Shown here: in pieces, positions 48,308 through 56,995 of the stretch
Numbering within the stretch: the stretch's first letter is position 1
Layout: each line of letters starts with the position of its first letter
DNA from: an uncultured Oscillospiraceae bacterium
Lineage (GTDB): Bacteria; Bacillota; Clostridia; Oscillospirales; Oscillospiraceae
Assembly: GCA_947626785.1 (NCBI GenBank)
Contig: CANQTO010000005.1
Coordinates: forward strand, 18,520 to 82,519
DNA: 64,000 nt
Reading direction: 5' to 3'
The notes under the pieces: generated by a model
The model's database searches: none
What the model saw: the letters and a program-made list of their open reading frames with translations, nothing else
What the model was told of the DNA's origin: nothing
Position numbers and translations under genes: made by a program

Positions 48308-49881
48308 CCATCCATAATGACCGGGCCAGACCCGGCGATCAGAATCTGGGCGTACTGTTCAACGAGGGCAAGGTCCGCCGCCGCCGGGAGTGGCGGGGCG
48401 TGAAGGACACTCTGTACGATTACGGCCGCTGGCTGTATATCCTCTCCATCCTGGCCAGGTTCATCGTCAAGCCCCGGAACATCAAGGCCATGTTCCGCTA
48501 CCGCTGGATGGCAAACTACCTGGCGGTGCCCCACATGGTGGACAAGTTCACCATGGGCCTGCGGGACGAGCCTCTGCGCATCGTCCACACCGCCATGGAC
48601 TTCGTGGTCTACGACGTGGCCCAGACCATGGAGAACATCTTCCGGGGCGACCGGCGCACCGGCAACGACGAGAAGTTCTCCGCCAAGTGCGTCCTGACTG
48701 ACGAGAACGCCATGACCGCCTTCATGATGGGCTTCCCCACTCTGAAGGCCATCCTCCGGGAGGTGCCCACCATGTTCGTGGCCAACCTCCTCAACCAGTA
48801 CTCCACCACCCACTATCTGGACGTGGCCCAGCAGGCGGGCATCCCCGGGGATGTGTGCCCCATGCCCGAGGCGGAGGCCGGCATCTCCATTGAGGACGAC
48901 TTCGCTGTGCTGGGGGCCTGCGCCGTGCAGGTGAACACCACCTGCGACGGCTCCCTCATGGGCAACGGCATCATCGCCAAGCGCCTGGAGCGGGAGTACG
49001 GCATCCCCACCTTCCAGCTGGTGGCCCCCATGCGGCACCGGGAGGCGGACGTGCAGGACTACGCCGCCCAGGATATCAAAAACGCCATCGCCTTTATCGA
49101 GGAGCACACCGGCGCGAAATGGGACTGGGACGCCTATTTCGAGTGCGCCAAGCGGGTCAACGACATCACCCGCAACCGCCTGGCCTGGCTGGAGATGAAC
49201 AGCACCAACTATCCCCAGTTCGTGGGCGCGCCCTTCTCCCTGTATAACGACACCAACTACATGGGCAACTGCGGGCGCTCGCCCAAGTTCCCGCCCATCG
49301 ACCGGAAGATCATGAAATACGCCCAGCACGGTTACGAGGCCAAGCGGATGATGGCCCCCGAGTACCGGCACCGGGCGATCATCTGGGGCGTGCAGCCTCA
49401 GTACGTGATCGACATGCTCAACTGGATGATCCACTGCTGGGGCATCGTGCCGCTGACGGACATGCTCTCCATGGTCAACACCCGGGAGATCGCTGAGGTG
49501 GACACGCCGGAGAACCGGGAGCAGGCCTATTACGACATGGCCTGGCTCAACGAGAACATGATCATGCGCAACCGGACCCACGGCGGCTACAAAGTGCTGG
49601 TGGACGAGCTGTGGCAGTTCTGCGAGCAGATGAACGCGGACATGGTCATCATGTGGGAGCACATGTCCTGCAAGGCGCTGGACGGCATGCACGGCCAGTT
49701 TGAGGAGCAGGCCCGGGAGAAGGGCATCCACCTGGTCTGGGTCTGCCACGACCTGTGCGACCCCCGGGTCTACACCCGTCAGGCCATCCGGGACCAGCTC
49801 AACACCTACATGCGCACGGTCATGCGTGAGGAGCCTCTGGATCCGACCATCGAGGTCCTGCCGGACGAGAAAGCGTGGTGA
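48304..49881 (+). CDS. 2-hydroxyacyl-CoA dehydratase family protein, HgdA-like subunit
   Basis: A 525-residue partner subunit. Cys-containing blocks include GDVCPMPEAEAG, VNTTCDGSLMGN, MWEHMSCKALDG and VCHDLCDPRVY, consistent with an HgdA-type fold holding a cluster. It is longer than typical HgdA (about 430-480) with an Arg-rich N-terminal 60 residues. ATG at 48304 overlaps the HgdB-like stop. Together they may dehydrate a 2-hydroxyacyl-CoA or reduce an activated ring; no CoA-transferase or electron-transfer flavoprotein gene is adjacent, so the role is open. Confidence 0.85.
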   Translation: MTIHNDRARPGDQNLGVLFNEGKVRRRREWRGVKDTLYDYGRWLYILSILARFIVKPRNIKAMFRYRWMANYLAVPHMVDKFTMGLRDEPLRIVHTAMDFVVYDVAQTMENIFRGDRRTGNDEKFSAKCVLTDENAMTAFMMGFPTLKAILREVPTMFVANLLNQYSTTHYLDVAQQAGIPGDVCPMPEAEAGISIEDDFAVLGACAVQVNTTCDGSLMGNGIIAKRLEREYGIPTFQLVAPMRHREADVQDYAAQDIKNAIAFIEEHTGAKWDWDAYFECAKRVNDITRNRLAWLEMNSTNYPQFVGAPFSLYNDTNYMGNCGRSPKFPPIDRKIMKYAQHGYEAKRMMAPEYRHRAIIWGVQPQYVIDMLNWMIHCWGIVPLTDMLSMVNTREIAEVDTPENREQAYYDMAWLNENMIMRNRTHGGYKVLVDELWQFCEQMNADMVIMWEHMSCKALDGMHGQFEEQAREKGIHLVWVCHDLCDPRVYTRQAIRDQLNTYMRTVMREEPLDPTIEVLPDEKAW

Positions 49882-49885
49882 CGTC

Positions 49886-49999
49886 GGAATAAGCTTGCCA
49901 AGCCGCCATGACGGACCTGACGCCAGGCGAAAGGCCCGTCATGGCCGGCGGGCAAACTTATTCCTCCTTTCCACATCAAAGCCTTCGGCTTTGATGTGG
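49886..49999. repeat. Two nested/serial inverted repeats after the dehydratase genes
   Basis: Arms GGAATAAGCTTGCC (49886) and GGCAAACTTATTCC (49951) enclose an inner GCC(G)GCCATGACGG-type stem, making a 79-base imperfect hairpin. It is followed by a perfect 13-bp hairpin CCACATCAAAGCC-TTC-GGCTTTGATGTGG (49971-49999). Neither has a T-tract. They occupy most of the 185-bp gap to the small membrane protein gene. Confidence 0.75.
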
Positions 50000-50066
50000 G
50001 GATAGGGACGGGGCCAGATGTGTCTGTTGTCCCTGCGCATGAAAACTGTAAAAAAGGAGAACCGTT

Positions 50067-50234
50067 ATGCCGAAATTCGTTAAGATCCCGCTGCTGGCGA
50101 TAGCGACGCTGGCCGGGCTGTTTGTGGTGACCTTCACGGTCTACTTTCTGAACCTGGACATGAAGCTCCTGTCCAAGATCGAGCCGTTTTTCCTGAAGCA
50201 CTACGACAAAATGCCCCGCAAGAATTACGTCTGA
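50067..50234 (+). CDS. 55-residue single-pass membrane protein
   Basis: A short gene with AGGAGA seven bases before ATG. Protein: MPKFVKIP, a helix LLAIATLAGLFVVTFTVYFL, then a Lys-rich, Phe-containing cytoplasmic or external tail ending MPRKNYV. Located 185 bp after the dehydratase pair on the same strand, so possibly part of the same transcript. Function unknown; no family recognised. Confidence 0.65.
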   Translation: MPKFVKIPLLAIATLAGLFVVTFTVYFLNLDMKLLSKIEPFFLKHYDKMPRKNYV

Positions 50235-50368
50235 GAGGGAAAAAGGAAGCCCCGGATATGTGTCCGGGGTTTTCTCTTGCATTTTTCCGCAAATCGTCCT
50301 ATAATTTTCGCCGTCCGAGGGGCGGAGCTTCCCTCGGCGGAATTCTGAAAAAACGGGAGCGGAGCGGA

Positions 50369-51754
50369 ATGGCCGCGGAAACAGAAGCTAAAAACAAAGA
50401 GATCTTTGAGGAGCTGCCGGTCCCCCGGGCGGTGCGTACCATGGCGATCCCCACCATCATTAGCCAGCTCATCGTGCTGATCTACAACATGGCCGACACC
50501 TTCTTTATCGGCCGGACCAACGACCCCTACATGGTGGCCGGCGCTTCCCTGATCCTGCCGCTGTTCAACATCACCCTCTCCCTCTCGAACCTGGCCGGAG
50601 TGGGCGGCGGGGCGCTGATCTCCCGTCTGCTGGGGATCAAACAGAGCGAGGAGGCCCGGAAGGTGTACAGCTTCTGCGTCTGGCTGGGGCTGCTGGTCTC
50701 CGCTCTGTTCTCTCTGGGGACGCTGCTGTTCATGCGGCCGCTGATGGGCCTGCTGGGCGCGGACGCGGACACCTACGCCTTCGCCAGCGGCTACGCCTTT
50801 TTCGTCATCGTCTGCGGCGCCGTCCCCACGGTCCTCTCCACCACCCTCTCCAACCTGATCCGCAGCGTGGGCGAGTCCCGGAAGGCCGGTCTGGGCATCA
50901 CCATGGGCGGCCTTATCAACATCGCTCTGGACCCGCTGTTCATGTTCGTGCTGCTGCCGGACGGGATGGAGATCCTCGGCGCGGGAGCGGCCACCTGCCT
51001 CTCCAACTGCCTGGCCTGCTGCTATTTCGCCGTTGTGCTGTTCGGGATGCGGAAGACTGAGCCGGTCCTCCGGCTGTGCTCTCCCCACAAGCTCCCCAGC
51101 CGGCGGAGCATCGCCGGGATCTTCACGGTGGGCGTCCCCTCCGCGGTGGTCACCTTCCTCTTCGACCTGGACTACATCGTCATCGACCGGCTCATGTCCG
51201 GCTACAACGGCGTGGCCCTGGCCGCGGTGGGCATCGTTTTGAAGGCGGAGCGGCTGCCGCTGAACGTGGGCATCGGGATCTGCCAGGGCATGGTGCCCAT
51301 CGTGGCCTACAACTACGCGGCGAAAAATTACCCCCGCATGAACGCCGTAAAGAACTATTCCCTCCGGCTGGGCCTGATCTGCGCCGCCGTCAGCATCACG
51401 CTGTACGAGCTGTTCGCCGGGCAGATCATGGGCATTTTCATCAACGACGCCCAGACCGTGAGCCTGGGGACGGGCTTTCTGCGGGCCCGGGTCCTGGCCA
51501 CGCCCCTGATGTTCCTGAGCTTCTTCCACGTCCACCTGTTCAACGGCTTTGGAGAGGGCGGCCACGCCCTGTTTCTGGGCGTGATGCGCTGGCTGGTGTT
51601 CAACATCCCCATGCTCTTTTTGCTCAACGCCCTCTTCGGCATGAACGGCATCGTCTGGTCCCAGGTCACGGCGGACACGCTGACCGTCCTGCTGTCCCTC
51701 ATCGTCTACCGCCGCTACGCCCGCCTCCACTTTCCACCGGCGGCTGTCCAATAA
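50369..51754 (+). CDS. MATE family efflux transporter
   Basis: A 461-residue exporter with twelve helices. FEELPVPRAVRTMAIPTIISQLIVLIYNMADTFFIGRTND (in parts: NMADTFFIG) and GVGGGALISRLLG are typical; the half-repeat shows FTVGVPSAVVTFLFDLDYIVIDR. It is of the NorM/DinF-like cluster common in Firmicutes and exports cationic compounds or metabolites by Na+/H+ antiport. ATG at 50369 is chosen because GGGAG is nine bases away and the longer frame adds a poor N-terminus. Substrate unknown. Confidence 0.9.
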   Translation: MAAETEAKNKEIFEELPVPRAVRTMAIPTIISQLIVLIYNMADTFFIGRTNDPYMVAGASLILPLFNITLSLSNLAGVGGGALISRLLGIKQSEEARKVYSFCVWLGLLVSALFSLGTLLFMRPLMGLLGADADTYAFASGYAFFVIVCGAVPTVLSTTLSNLIRSVGESRKAGLGITMGGLINIALDPLFMFVLLPDGMEILGAGAATCLSNCLACCYFAVVLFGMRKTEPVLRLCSPHKLPSRRSIAGIFTVGVPSAVVTFLFDLDYIVIDRLMSGYNGVALAAVGIVLKAERLPLNVGIGICQGMVPIVAYNYAAKNYPRMNAVKNYSLRLGLICAAVSITLYELFAGQIMGIFINDAQTVSLGTGFLRARVLATPLMFLSFFHVHLFNGFGEGGHALFLGVMRWLVFNIPMLFLLNALFGMNGIVWSQVTADTLTVLLSLIVYRRYARLHFPPAAVQ

Positions 51755-51788
51755 CGAAACCCCCCGGCCCGCGGGCCGGGGGGTTTCG
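51755..51788. terminator. 34-bp perfect GC-rich palindrome between convergent genes
   Basis: CGAAACCCCCCGGCCCGC followed by its exact complement. It sits directly after the MATE stop and 10 bases before the symporter stop. There is no T-tract, so it is terminator-like only by position and stability. Confidence 0.7.
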
Positions 51789-51798
51789 TACTTGTGCG

Positions 51799-53031
51799 TC
51801 AGGTTTGGGGATGGAGTTTTTTCTGGAGCCAATCCTTGCCGTCCACGTAGCGGGAGACGATGTAGCTGACCACGTAGTCTCCGGCGGCGTTGACCATGGT
51901 GGCAGGGGGATCTACCAAATCGCCGATGGCCAGGGCGATGGGGAAAGCGACCGCCAGCTGATCCGGGAAGAACAGGGTGCAGAGCACCAGCTCGCCGGTC
52001 CCGCCGCCGCCGGGGATGCCGGACATGGCCACCGAGGAGAACACGGCCACGACGATAGCCAGAATGGCCCGGCCGGTGCCGAAGTCCTGGCCGAACATAC
52101 CGAAGAGGAAGGCAACCTTGATAATGGCGCTCATGGCGCTGCCGTCCATGTGCATGGTAGCGCCCATGGGGAGAACGATGTCGCTGACCTCCTTGGAGAT
52201 GCCGGTCTCCTCGGCCACCTCCATATTGGTGGGGATGGCGGCCACGGAGGAGCAGGTGCCGAAGGACACCGCCGCGGGCTTGAACAGGTGCCGGAACATG
52301 ACCTTTGCGCCGCCCTTGCCGCCGCCGAAGCGGGCGTAGATGGGGAAGAAGATAAACATGTAGGCAAAGGCCACCACGTAGTAGGTGATGATCGCCTTGG
52401 CGTAGTCGGTGACGAAGTCCTGGCCGTGGACGGCCACCAGGCTTGCGAAGAAGCCGAAGAAGCCGATGGGCGCGTAGTAGGTGATGAGCTTCACGGTCTT
52501 CATCAGGCAGTTGGTGATGTCCTCCAGCAGCTGGGCGGTCTTGGTGGCCGGGCCGCCGGACATCTGCACGCCGAAGCCGAAGAGGAGGGCCGCGATGATC
52601 AGGGGCAGGATGGCCTTGCGGCTGAGCAGCTCACAGAAGTCAGGCTTGGTGAAGAAGTTCACCAGCAGGTCCGGGACGCCCAGGACCGTGGCCTCGCTGG
52701 CCTCATATTCCGGCTCCATGGTGAAGATGGGCAGGAAGCGCACGATGACGTACATGATGACGGCGGCGATGGCGGCCGTCACCAGGAAGGTGACCACCGT
52801 GGTGCCCAGGAGCTTACCGGCCCGGCGGGCGTTCTTCATGTTGGCGATGGCGGAGGCGATGGAGCAGAACACCATCGGCACCACCACGCAGAACATCATG
52901 TTGATAAAGAGCGTGCCCAGGGGCTCCAGGGCCGTCGCCCCAGGCCACAGGAAGCCGACGACGCAGCCGGCCACGATGCCGATGAGCATGGTGAACAGAA
53001 ACCAGTAGTTTTTCCAGAACGATGTTTTCAA
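51799..53031 (-). CDS. Dicarboxylate/amino acid:cation symporter (DAACS family)
   Basis: A 410-residue SLC1-type carrier with eight helices and two re-entrant loops. AAVSFGTCSSVAAIPT (hairpin 1), GATMHMDGSAMSA (helix 7, normally TxNMDGT) and MSGIPGGGGTGE (hairpin 2) are visible. Substrates of the family are glutamate, aspartate, serine or C4-dicarboxylates. The start is taken as TTG at 53031 because GGAGG lies eight bases upstream; the longer frame begins inside that site. Divergent from an AraC regulator, which may control it. The M-H-M-D-G variation hints at altered specificity. Confidence 0.9.
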   Translation of the reverse strand: MKTSFWKNYWFLFTMLIGIVAGCVVGFLWPGATALEPLGTLFINMMFCVVVPMVFCSIASAIANMKNARRAGKLLGTTVVTFLVTAAIAAVIMYVIVRFLPIFTMEPEYEASEATVLGVPDLLVNFFTKPDFCELLSRKAILPLIIAALLFGFGVQMSGGPATKTAQLLEDITNCLMKTVKLITYYAPIGFFGFFASLVAVHGQDFVTDYAKAIITYYVVAFAYMFIFFPIYARFGGGKGGAKVMFRHLFKPAAVSFGTCSSVAAIPTNMEVAEETGISKEVSDIVLPMGATMHMDGSAMSAIIKVAFLFGMFGQDFGTGRAILAIVVAVFSSVAMSGIPGGGGTGELVLCTLFFPDQLAVAFPIALAIGDLVDPPATMVNAAGDYVVSYIVSRYVDGKDWLQKKLHPQT

Positions 53032-53150
53032 GGCAAGGACCTCCAAAAAAGATTTTTGCGTTCTGACAGTATTTTATTGCGCACGGCTTGCAAAGTAAAC
53101 CGAGAATATGCTATAATTTATGCAAAAAATGCTATGCTGAGAGGGCTGCT

Positions 53151-54014
53151 ATGGAAGAGAACTATGAAAAGCGCGGGTATCTGCTGGAGGATTTCCGCCT
53201 GTTCCATCTCAAGGACAGCCGCGGGACCAACATCGATTACCACTATCACGAGTTCTACAAGGTGGTCTTTCTGCTCTCCGGCAGCGGGAGCTATGTGGTG
53301 GAGGGGCGGCACTACCGGCTCACGCCGGGGGACGTGGTGCTGGTGGGCAGCCGGGTGGTGCACCGGCCCCGCTTTGAGCCGGGCATCTCCTACGAGCGGA
53401 TCATCCTCTACATCTCCCCGGAGCTGCTCCGCAGCGGCTCCACCCAGGACTACCCCCTGGAGGAGCTGTTCTCCGGCCGCCGGGGGCACGTGCTGCGACC
53501 CACAGAGGAGCTCCGCCGGAGGCTGCTGAGCCTCAGCGCCCAGCTGGAGGCGGAGATGTCCGGCCAGGAGCCGGGCCGGGGCATCTTGTCCCGCTGCACC
53601 CTGCTGCGGATGCTGGTGGAGATCGGCAACGCCCTGCGCCGGGCGGACGCCCGGCCCGGCGAGCCCCTGGGGCCCCAGGACGGGAAGATTCTGGACATCC
53701 TCCGGTATCTGGACGGGCACCTGGAGGAGCAGATCTCCATCGACGAGCTGGCAAGCCGCTTCTTTATCAGCAAATACCATATGATGCGCCGCTTCCGGGA
53801 GGAGACCGGCACCTCCATCCACAGCTATCTGTCCGGGAAGCGGCTGCTGCTGGCCCGGGAGCTGATCCAGGCGGGCCGGCCCGCTACCGACGCCTGCTTC
53901 AGCTGCGGCTTTCACAGCTACTCGGCCTTTTCCCGGGCCTACGGGAAGCTCTTCGGCGTGACGCCCACCGGGCGCATGGCCATGCTGCCGGTGGCGGACA
54001 ACGAAGAGGAATAG
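53151..54014 (+). CDS. AraC family transcriptional regulator
   Basis: A 287-residue regulator: N-terminal cupin (IDYHYHEFYKVVFLLSGSGSYVVEG, LTPGDVVLVGSRVVHRP) and C-terminal double HTH (SIDELASRFFISKYHMMRRFREETG; ATDACFSCGFHSYSAFSRAYGKLFG). ATG at 53151 is after GAGAGGG; a TATAAT is seen at 53112. Divergent from the DAACS symporter gene, so it probably responds to the imported amino or dicarboxylic acid. It is followed within 11 bp by dapF, making co-transcription possible. Confidence 0.9.
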   Translation: MEENYEKRGYLLEDFRLFHLKDSRGTNIDYHYHEFYKVVFLLSGSGSYVVEGRHYRLTPGDVVLVGSRVVHRPRFEPGISYERIILYISPELLRSGSTQDYPLEELFSGRRGHVLRPTEELRRRLLSLSAQLEAEMSGQEPGRGILSRCTLLRMLVEIGNALRRADARPGEPLGPQDGKILDILRYLDGHLEEQISIDELASRFFISKYHMMRRFREETGTSIHSYLSGKRLLLARELIQAGRPATDACFSCGFHSYSAFSRAYGKLFGVTPTGRMAMLPVADNEEE

Positions 54015-54025
54015 GAGGGATACTT

Positions 54026-54856
54026 ATGCACTTTACCAAGATGCACGGGGCGGGGAACGATTTTATCCTGCTGGAAGATCTGGACGGCTCCGTCCCGGAG
54101 GAGAGCTGGCCGGCGCTGGCTGCCTCTCTCTGCCGGCGGAAGCTGTCTCTGGGGGCGGATGGGCTCATGGTCATCCTCCCGCCCGCCCAGGGCGGGGACT
54201 ACGCCATGCGCTTTTTCAATTCAGACGGCTCGCCGGGGGAGATGTGCGGCAACGGGGCCCGCTGCGCCGCCCGGTACGGCCACGACCGGGGCCTAGCCGG
54301 GGACATCCAGCATATTGAGACCACCGCCGGGCCGGTGGTGGGCGAGCGGGTAGCAGAGGAGCTCTACCGGGTCCGGCTCAACGACCCCACCGTGCTGGAG
54401 CCGGATGTGCCCGTCGTCTGGGAGGGCCGGACGCTCCGCTGCGGCTACGCGGAGCTGGGAAAGCCGGGTCTGCCCCACGCGGTGCTGCATCTGCCGGACT
54501 GGGACAGCTGGGAGCCGGAAAGGCTCCGGGCCCTGGGGGCCTTTCTGCGGGCCCATCCGGTCTTTCCCAAGGGCGCCAACGTGAGCTTCTGGCGGGAGGC
54601 CGGCGAGGGGCGCGTGAAGGCCGTCACTTATGAGCGGGGCGTGGAGGACTTCACCCTGGCCTGCGGCACCGGAGCGGGCAGCATTGCCGCCCTGCTGCGG
54701 CTGCGGGGGATCTTCCCGGAGGGGCTGCTCCTGCTCGATTTTCCCGGCGGAACGCTCACCGTGGAGCTGGAGAGCTCCGGCGGGACCATGCGGAACATCC
54801 TTCTCACCGGCCCCGCCGTCAAGGTGGCGGAGGGAGAAGTCTGGCTTACACAATAA
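54026..54856 (+). CDS. dapF: Diaminopimelate epimerase
   Basis: A 276-residue DapF. MHGAGNDFILLE at the N-terminus, the two catalytic cysteines in MCGNGARC (Cys74) and ACGTGAGS (Cys213), and two symmetrical halves are present. It interconverts LL- and meso-diaminopimelate for lysine and peptidoglycan. GGAGGG precedes ATG. No other dap gene is near, and the second-half motif reads ACGTGAGSIAA, normal for clostridial members. Confidence 0.9.
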   Translation: MHFTKMHGAGNDFILLEDLDGSVPEESWPALAASLCRRKLSLGADGLMVILPPAQGGDYAMRFFNSDGSPGEMCGNGARCAARYGHDRGLAGDIQHIETTAGPVVGERVAEELYRVRLNDPTVLEPDVPVVWEGRTLRCGYAELGKPGLPHAVLHLPDWDSWEPERLRALGAFLRAHPVFPKGANVSFWREAGEGRVKAVTYERGVEDFTLACGTGAGSIAALLRLRGIFPEGLLLLDFPGGTLTVELESSGGTMRNILLTGPAVKVAEGEVWLTQ

Positions 54857-54876
54857 CCGAAACGGAGGGACAAATC

Positions 54877-55284
54877 ATGGAAGAGACAAAGGAAAAGAAG
54901 GAGCTGGAGCAGCTGACGGAGCGGGAGCTGCTGGTGGAGATCGCCCGGCAGCAGCGAAAAGACGCCCGCAACAGCCGGATCGCCGCCGTGGCGGCGGTGG
55001 TCCTGGCGCTGGTCTTCGCGGCGCTGCTGCTGGTGGCAGCGCCGGTGGTCCGGCAGGCCGGAAGCACCCTGGTGGAGGCGGAGAACGTGATCGTGCAAGC
55101 CCAGGAATCTCTGGAGAACGTGGACGAGCTGACGCGGAATCTCAACGGCATGGTCACGGAGAACACGGACGCGGTGAACAAGGCCCTGTCCCAGATCGGG
55201 CAGGTGGATATCGAGAGCCTCAACCGGTCCATCCAGGAGCTGTCGGACATTCTGACCCCCCTGGCTCGGCTGTTCAACCGGTAA
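54877..55284 (+). CDS. Small membrane protein with coiled coil
   Basis: A 135-residue protein: charged N-terminal 35 residues (Glu/Lys rich), one helix IAAVAAVVLALVFAALLLVA at about 36-56, then a heptad-like region rich in Val, Asn, Glu and Gln to the end (LVEAENVIVQAQESLENVDEL in parts). It is 20 bp after dapF with GGAGGG before ATG. No family recognised; the MCP-like helical outer part suggests an envelope scaffold, which is a guess. Confidence 0.7.
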   Translation: MEETKEKKELEQLTERELLVEIARQQRKDARNSRIAAVAAVVLALVFAALLLVAAPVVRQAGSTLVEAENVIVQAQESLENVDELTRNLNGMVTENTDAVNKALSQIGQVDIESLNRSIQELSDILTPLARLFNR

Positions 55285-55286
55285 AA

Positions 55287-55336
55287 TTCACTGTCCAAAA
55301 GGGGTGGTCTAAAGGCCACCCCTTTTGGGCAGTGAA
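55287..55336. terminator. Strong bidirectional terminator
   Basis: Arms TTCACTG.CCAAAAGGGGTGG and CCACCCCTTTTGG.CAGTGAA form a stem of about 20 bp with a short loop, directly after the coiled-coil protein gene and 9 bp before the stop of the convergent LCP gene. Confidence 0.85.
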
Positions 55337-55344
55337 GCTTTCTT

Positions 55345-56574
55345 TTATCCTCCCTCCACCGGGAGCAGCTCCTCCGGCTGGGGCGCTTCTTCCTCCCCTG
55401 GCAGGGGCGGGAAGGTGAATTCCGGCAGCTGGAAGGGCGTGGGCTCCGGGGCCGCCTCCGGCGTGGGGACGCTCTCCTCCGGCTCCTGGGGCGCGGGCGT
55501 GCTGCTCACCGGGGGCCGCCAGTTGAAATACCAGGCCCCGGCCAGCTCGCCGGTGGCCCGGTAGGCTCCGTTCTCCCGGTACACCAGGTCCAGGTCTCCG
55601 GCCTGGATATCCTCGGTGTAGGGGTTGAGCCGCTCGTTGACCATGGCCAGCCACTCCTCCGGCAGCACCACCGTGTAGCTCAGGCCCCGGATGGTGTCGT
55701 CCGTGACGGGCATGGTGGCGAAGCGGACGTCCTCCGGCTGGCACAGCAGGGCCTGCCGCAGGAAGAAGGCGAGGTTTGCCCGGCTCAGGTCCGTATCCAG
55801 GCCCTCGCTGAGGATATCCACCACCTGGGGCAGCTCGGGGATGTTCCCCAGGCGGATGAACTGCTCCGCGCAGGCCCGGAGAAAGCGCTGCTGCATCTCG
55901 ATGCGGCCCAGGTCCCCGTTATAGTAGCCGCTGCGGTAGCGGCAGACACCCATGGCCTGCTCCCCGTCCAGGTGCTGCAGGCCCGCGGGGATATGGATGT
56001 GCAGGTCCTGGCTGTCGTCGTCGTAATTTAAGTCCATGGGCAGCTCGAAGTCCACGCCCCCCAGGGCGTCCACCACCCGGACGACCACGCCTATGTCCAG
56101 CACCGCGTAGCAGTCCGGCTCAAAGCCGGTCAGCTTCGCCACCTGCTCCTTGAGCTGATCGATGCCCGTGTCCCCCTGGAGCCGGTAGCTCCAGTAGACG
56201 GCGTTGATCTTTCGGATGCTCCAGTCCCAGTTGATGAGGGTGTCCCGGGGAATATTCACAAGATCCAGGGTGTGCGCCGCCGTATCCATCCGGCCCAAGA
56301 GGATGGTGTCCGTGTTGCCGTTGCCGTCGTCGCTGCCCACCAGCAGCAGGGTGTAGACCCCCTCCTTCCGGCCCTCCGGCCAGGGGGAGGCCGTCTCCGC
56401 CGGCGCCGCCTCCTCCCGGACCACGGTTCGGGGCGCGGGAGCGGCAGTGGCCGGGGCCGGCGCCGGCGGTTGCTCCCAGGCCCCGTAGGCCCACATGGCC
56501 CCGGTCAGCGACAGGACCAGCAGCCCCGCCGCCACCGCCGCCGTATACAGGAACTTTTTCTTCTTGTTCTTCAT
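55345..56574 (-). CDS. LytR-CpsA-Psr (LCP) family envelope protein
   Basis: A 409-residue type II membrane protein: short Lys-rich start, helix at 9-32, Pro/Ala linker, and the LCP catalytic domain from about 70 (GVYTLLLVGSDD, NTDTILLGRMD, LVNIPRDTLI, INAVYWSY, and LDGEQAMGVCRYR). LCP enzymes attach teichoic acid or capsule polymers to peptidoglycan. The C-terminal 70 residues are a Pro/Glu-rich tail, probably wall-spanning. ATG at 56574 with GAGAGG upstream. No capsule or teichoic acid cluster follows. Confidence 0.9.
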   Translation of the reverse strand: MKNKKKKFLYTAAVAAGLLVLSLTGAMWAYGAWEQPPAPAPATAAPAPRTVVREEAAPAETASPWPEGRKEGVYTLLLVGSDDGNGNTDTILLGRMDTAAHTLDLVNIPRDTLINWDWSIRKINAVYWSYRLQGDTGIDQLKEQVAKLTGFEPDCYAVLDIGVVVRVVDALGGVDFELPMDLNYDDDSQDLHIHIPAGLQHLDGEQAMGVCRYRSGYYNGDLGRIEMQQRFLRACAEQFIRLGNIPELPQVVDILSEGLDTDLSRANLAFFLRQALLCQPEDVRFATMPVTDDTIRGLSYTVVLPEEWLAMVNERLNPYTEDIQAGDLDLVYRENGAYRATGELAGAWYFNWRPPVSSTPAPQEPEESVPTPEAAPEPTPFQLPEFTFPPLPGEEEAPQPEELLPVEGG

Positions 56575-56995
56575 AGCCTGCGCCTCTCACAGTAAAGTCC
56601 CTGTATCTTACCCGTTTGAAGGCAAATTTATCCATGGGCAGCGGAGATTTTTGCCGGAAAACGAAAGCGTTTCCGGCTCTCTCTCAAAAAAGCGAAAAAA
56701 AGCGGGAAAAACGCGGAAAAAGCTCTTGACTTTATCACCAAAAAGTGCTAAAGTTTGGCTATCTTCCATCGGAGGCTTTATCATGTCTGCTGTCCGTCTC
56801 GGCATATTTAAGCGCTATAGCTTTTTCTTTACGGAGAAAAGGGTATAGAAGTTTGTGCTGCGCAGACAGTTGAGAACCTGAGAACGAGGGCCGCACGGAC
56901 TTCTGTCCTGCGGCCCTTCCTGTTGAAGGAGCGCAGGGCGGTCCCCGGCGCTGCCCCGGGTCCTCTCCGTTTGGAAAAAATTATGGAGGAAGAAA
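56575..56995 (+). promoter_or_regulatory. Gene-free interval with promoter and leader of the ABC importer
   Basis: A TTGACT/TAAAGT promoter with 17-bp spacing at 56726-56754 gives a leader of about 235 bases. It contains a strong hairpin AGGGCCGCA.GGAC-TTCT-GTCC.GCGGCCCT at 56887-56917. No T-box, S-box or other riboswitch signature was recognised in the leader. A short frame MSAVRLGIFKRYSFFF near 56783 is possible but unsupported. The ribosome binding site GGAGGAAG is just before 56996. Confidence 0.5.

Noticed and set aside
53088..53150. N-terminal extension of the AraC protein
   Set aside because: It would begin within the promoter, which includes TATAAT at 53112; ATG at 53151 has a ribosome binding site.
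51076..53529. 817-codon open frame crossing MATE, symporter and AraC genes
   Set aside because: It spans three real genes in another frame and is an artefact of high GC content.
56755..56995. T-box or purine riboswitch ahead of the TrpX-like gene
   Set aside because: No GGGTGG T-box sequence, specifier loop pattern or purine aptamer core was found.
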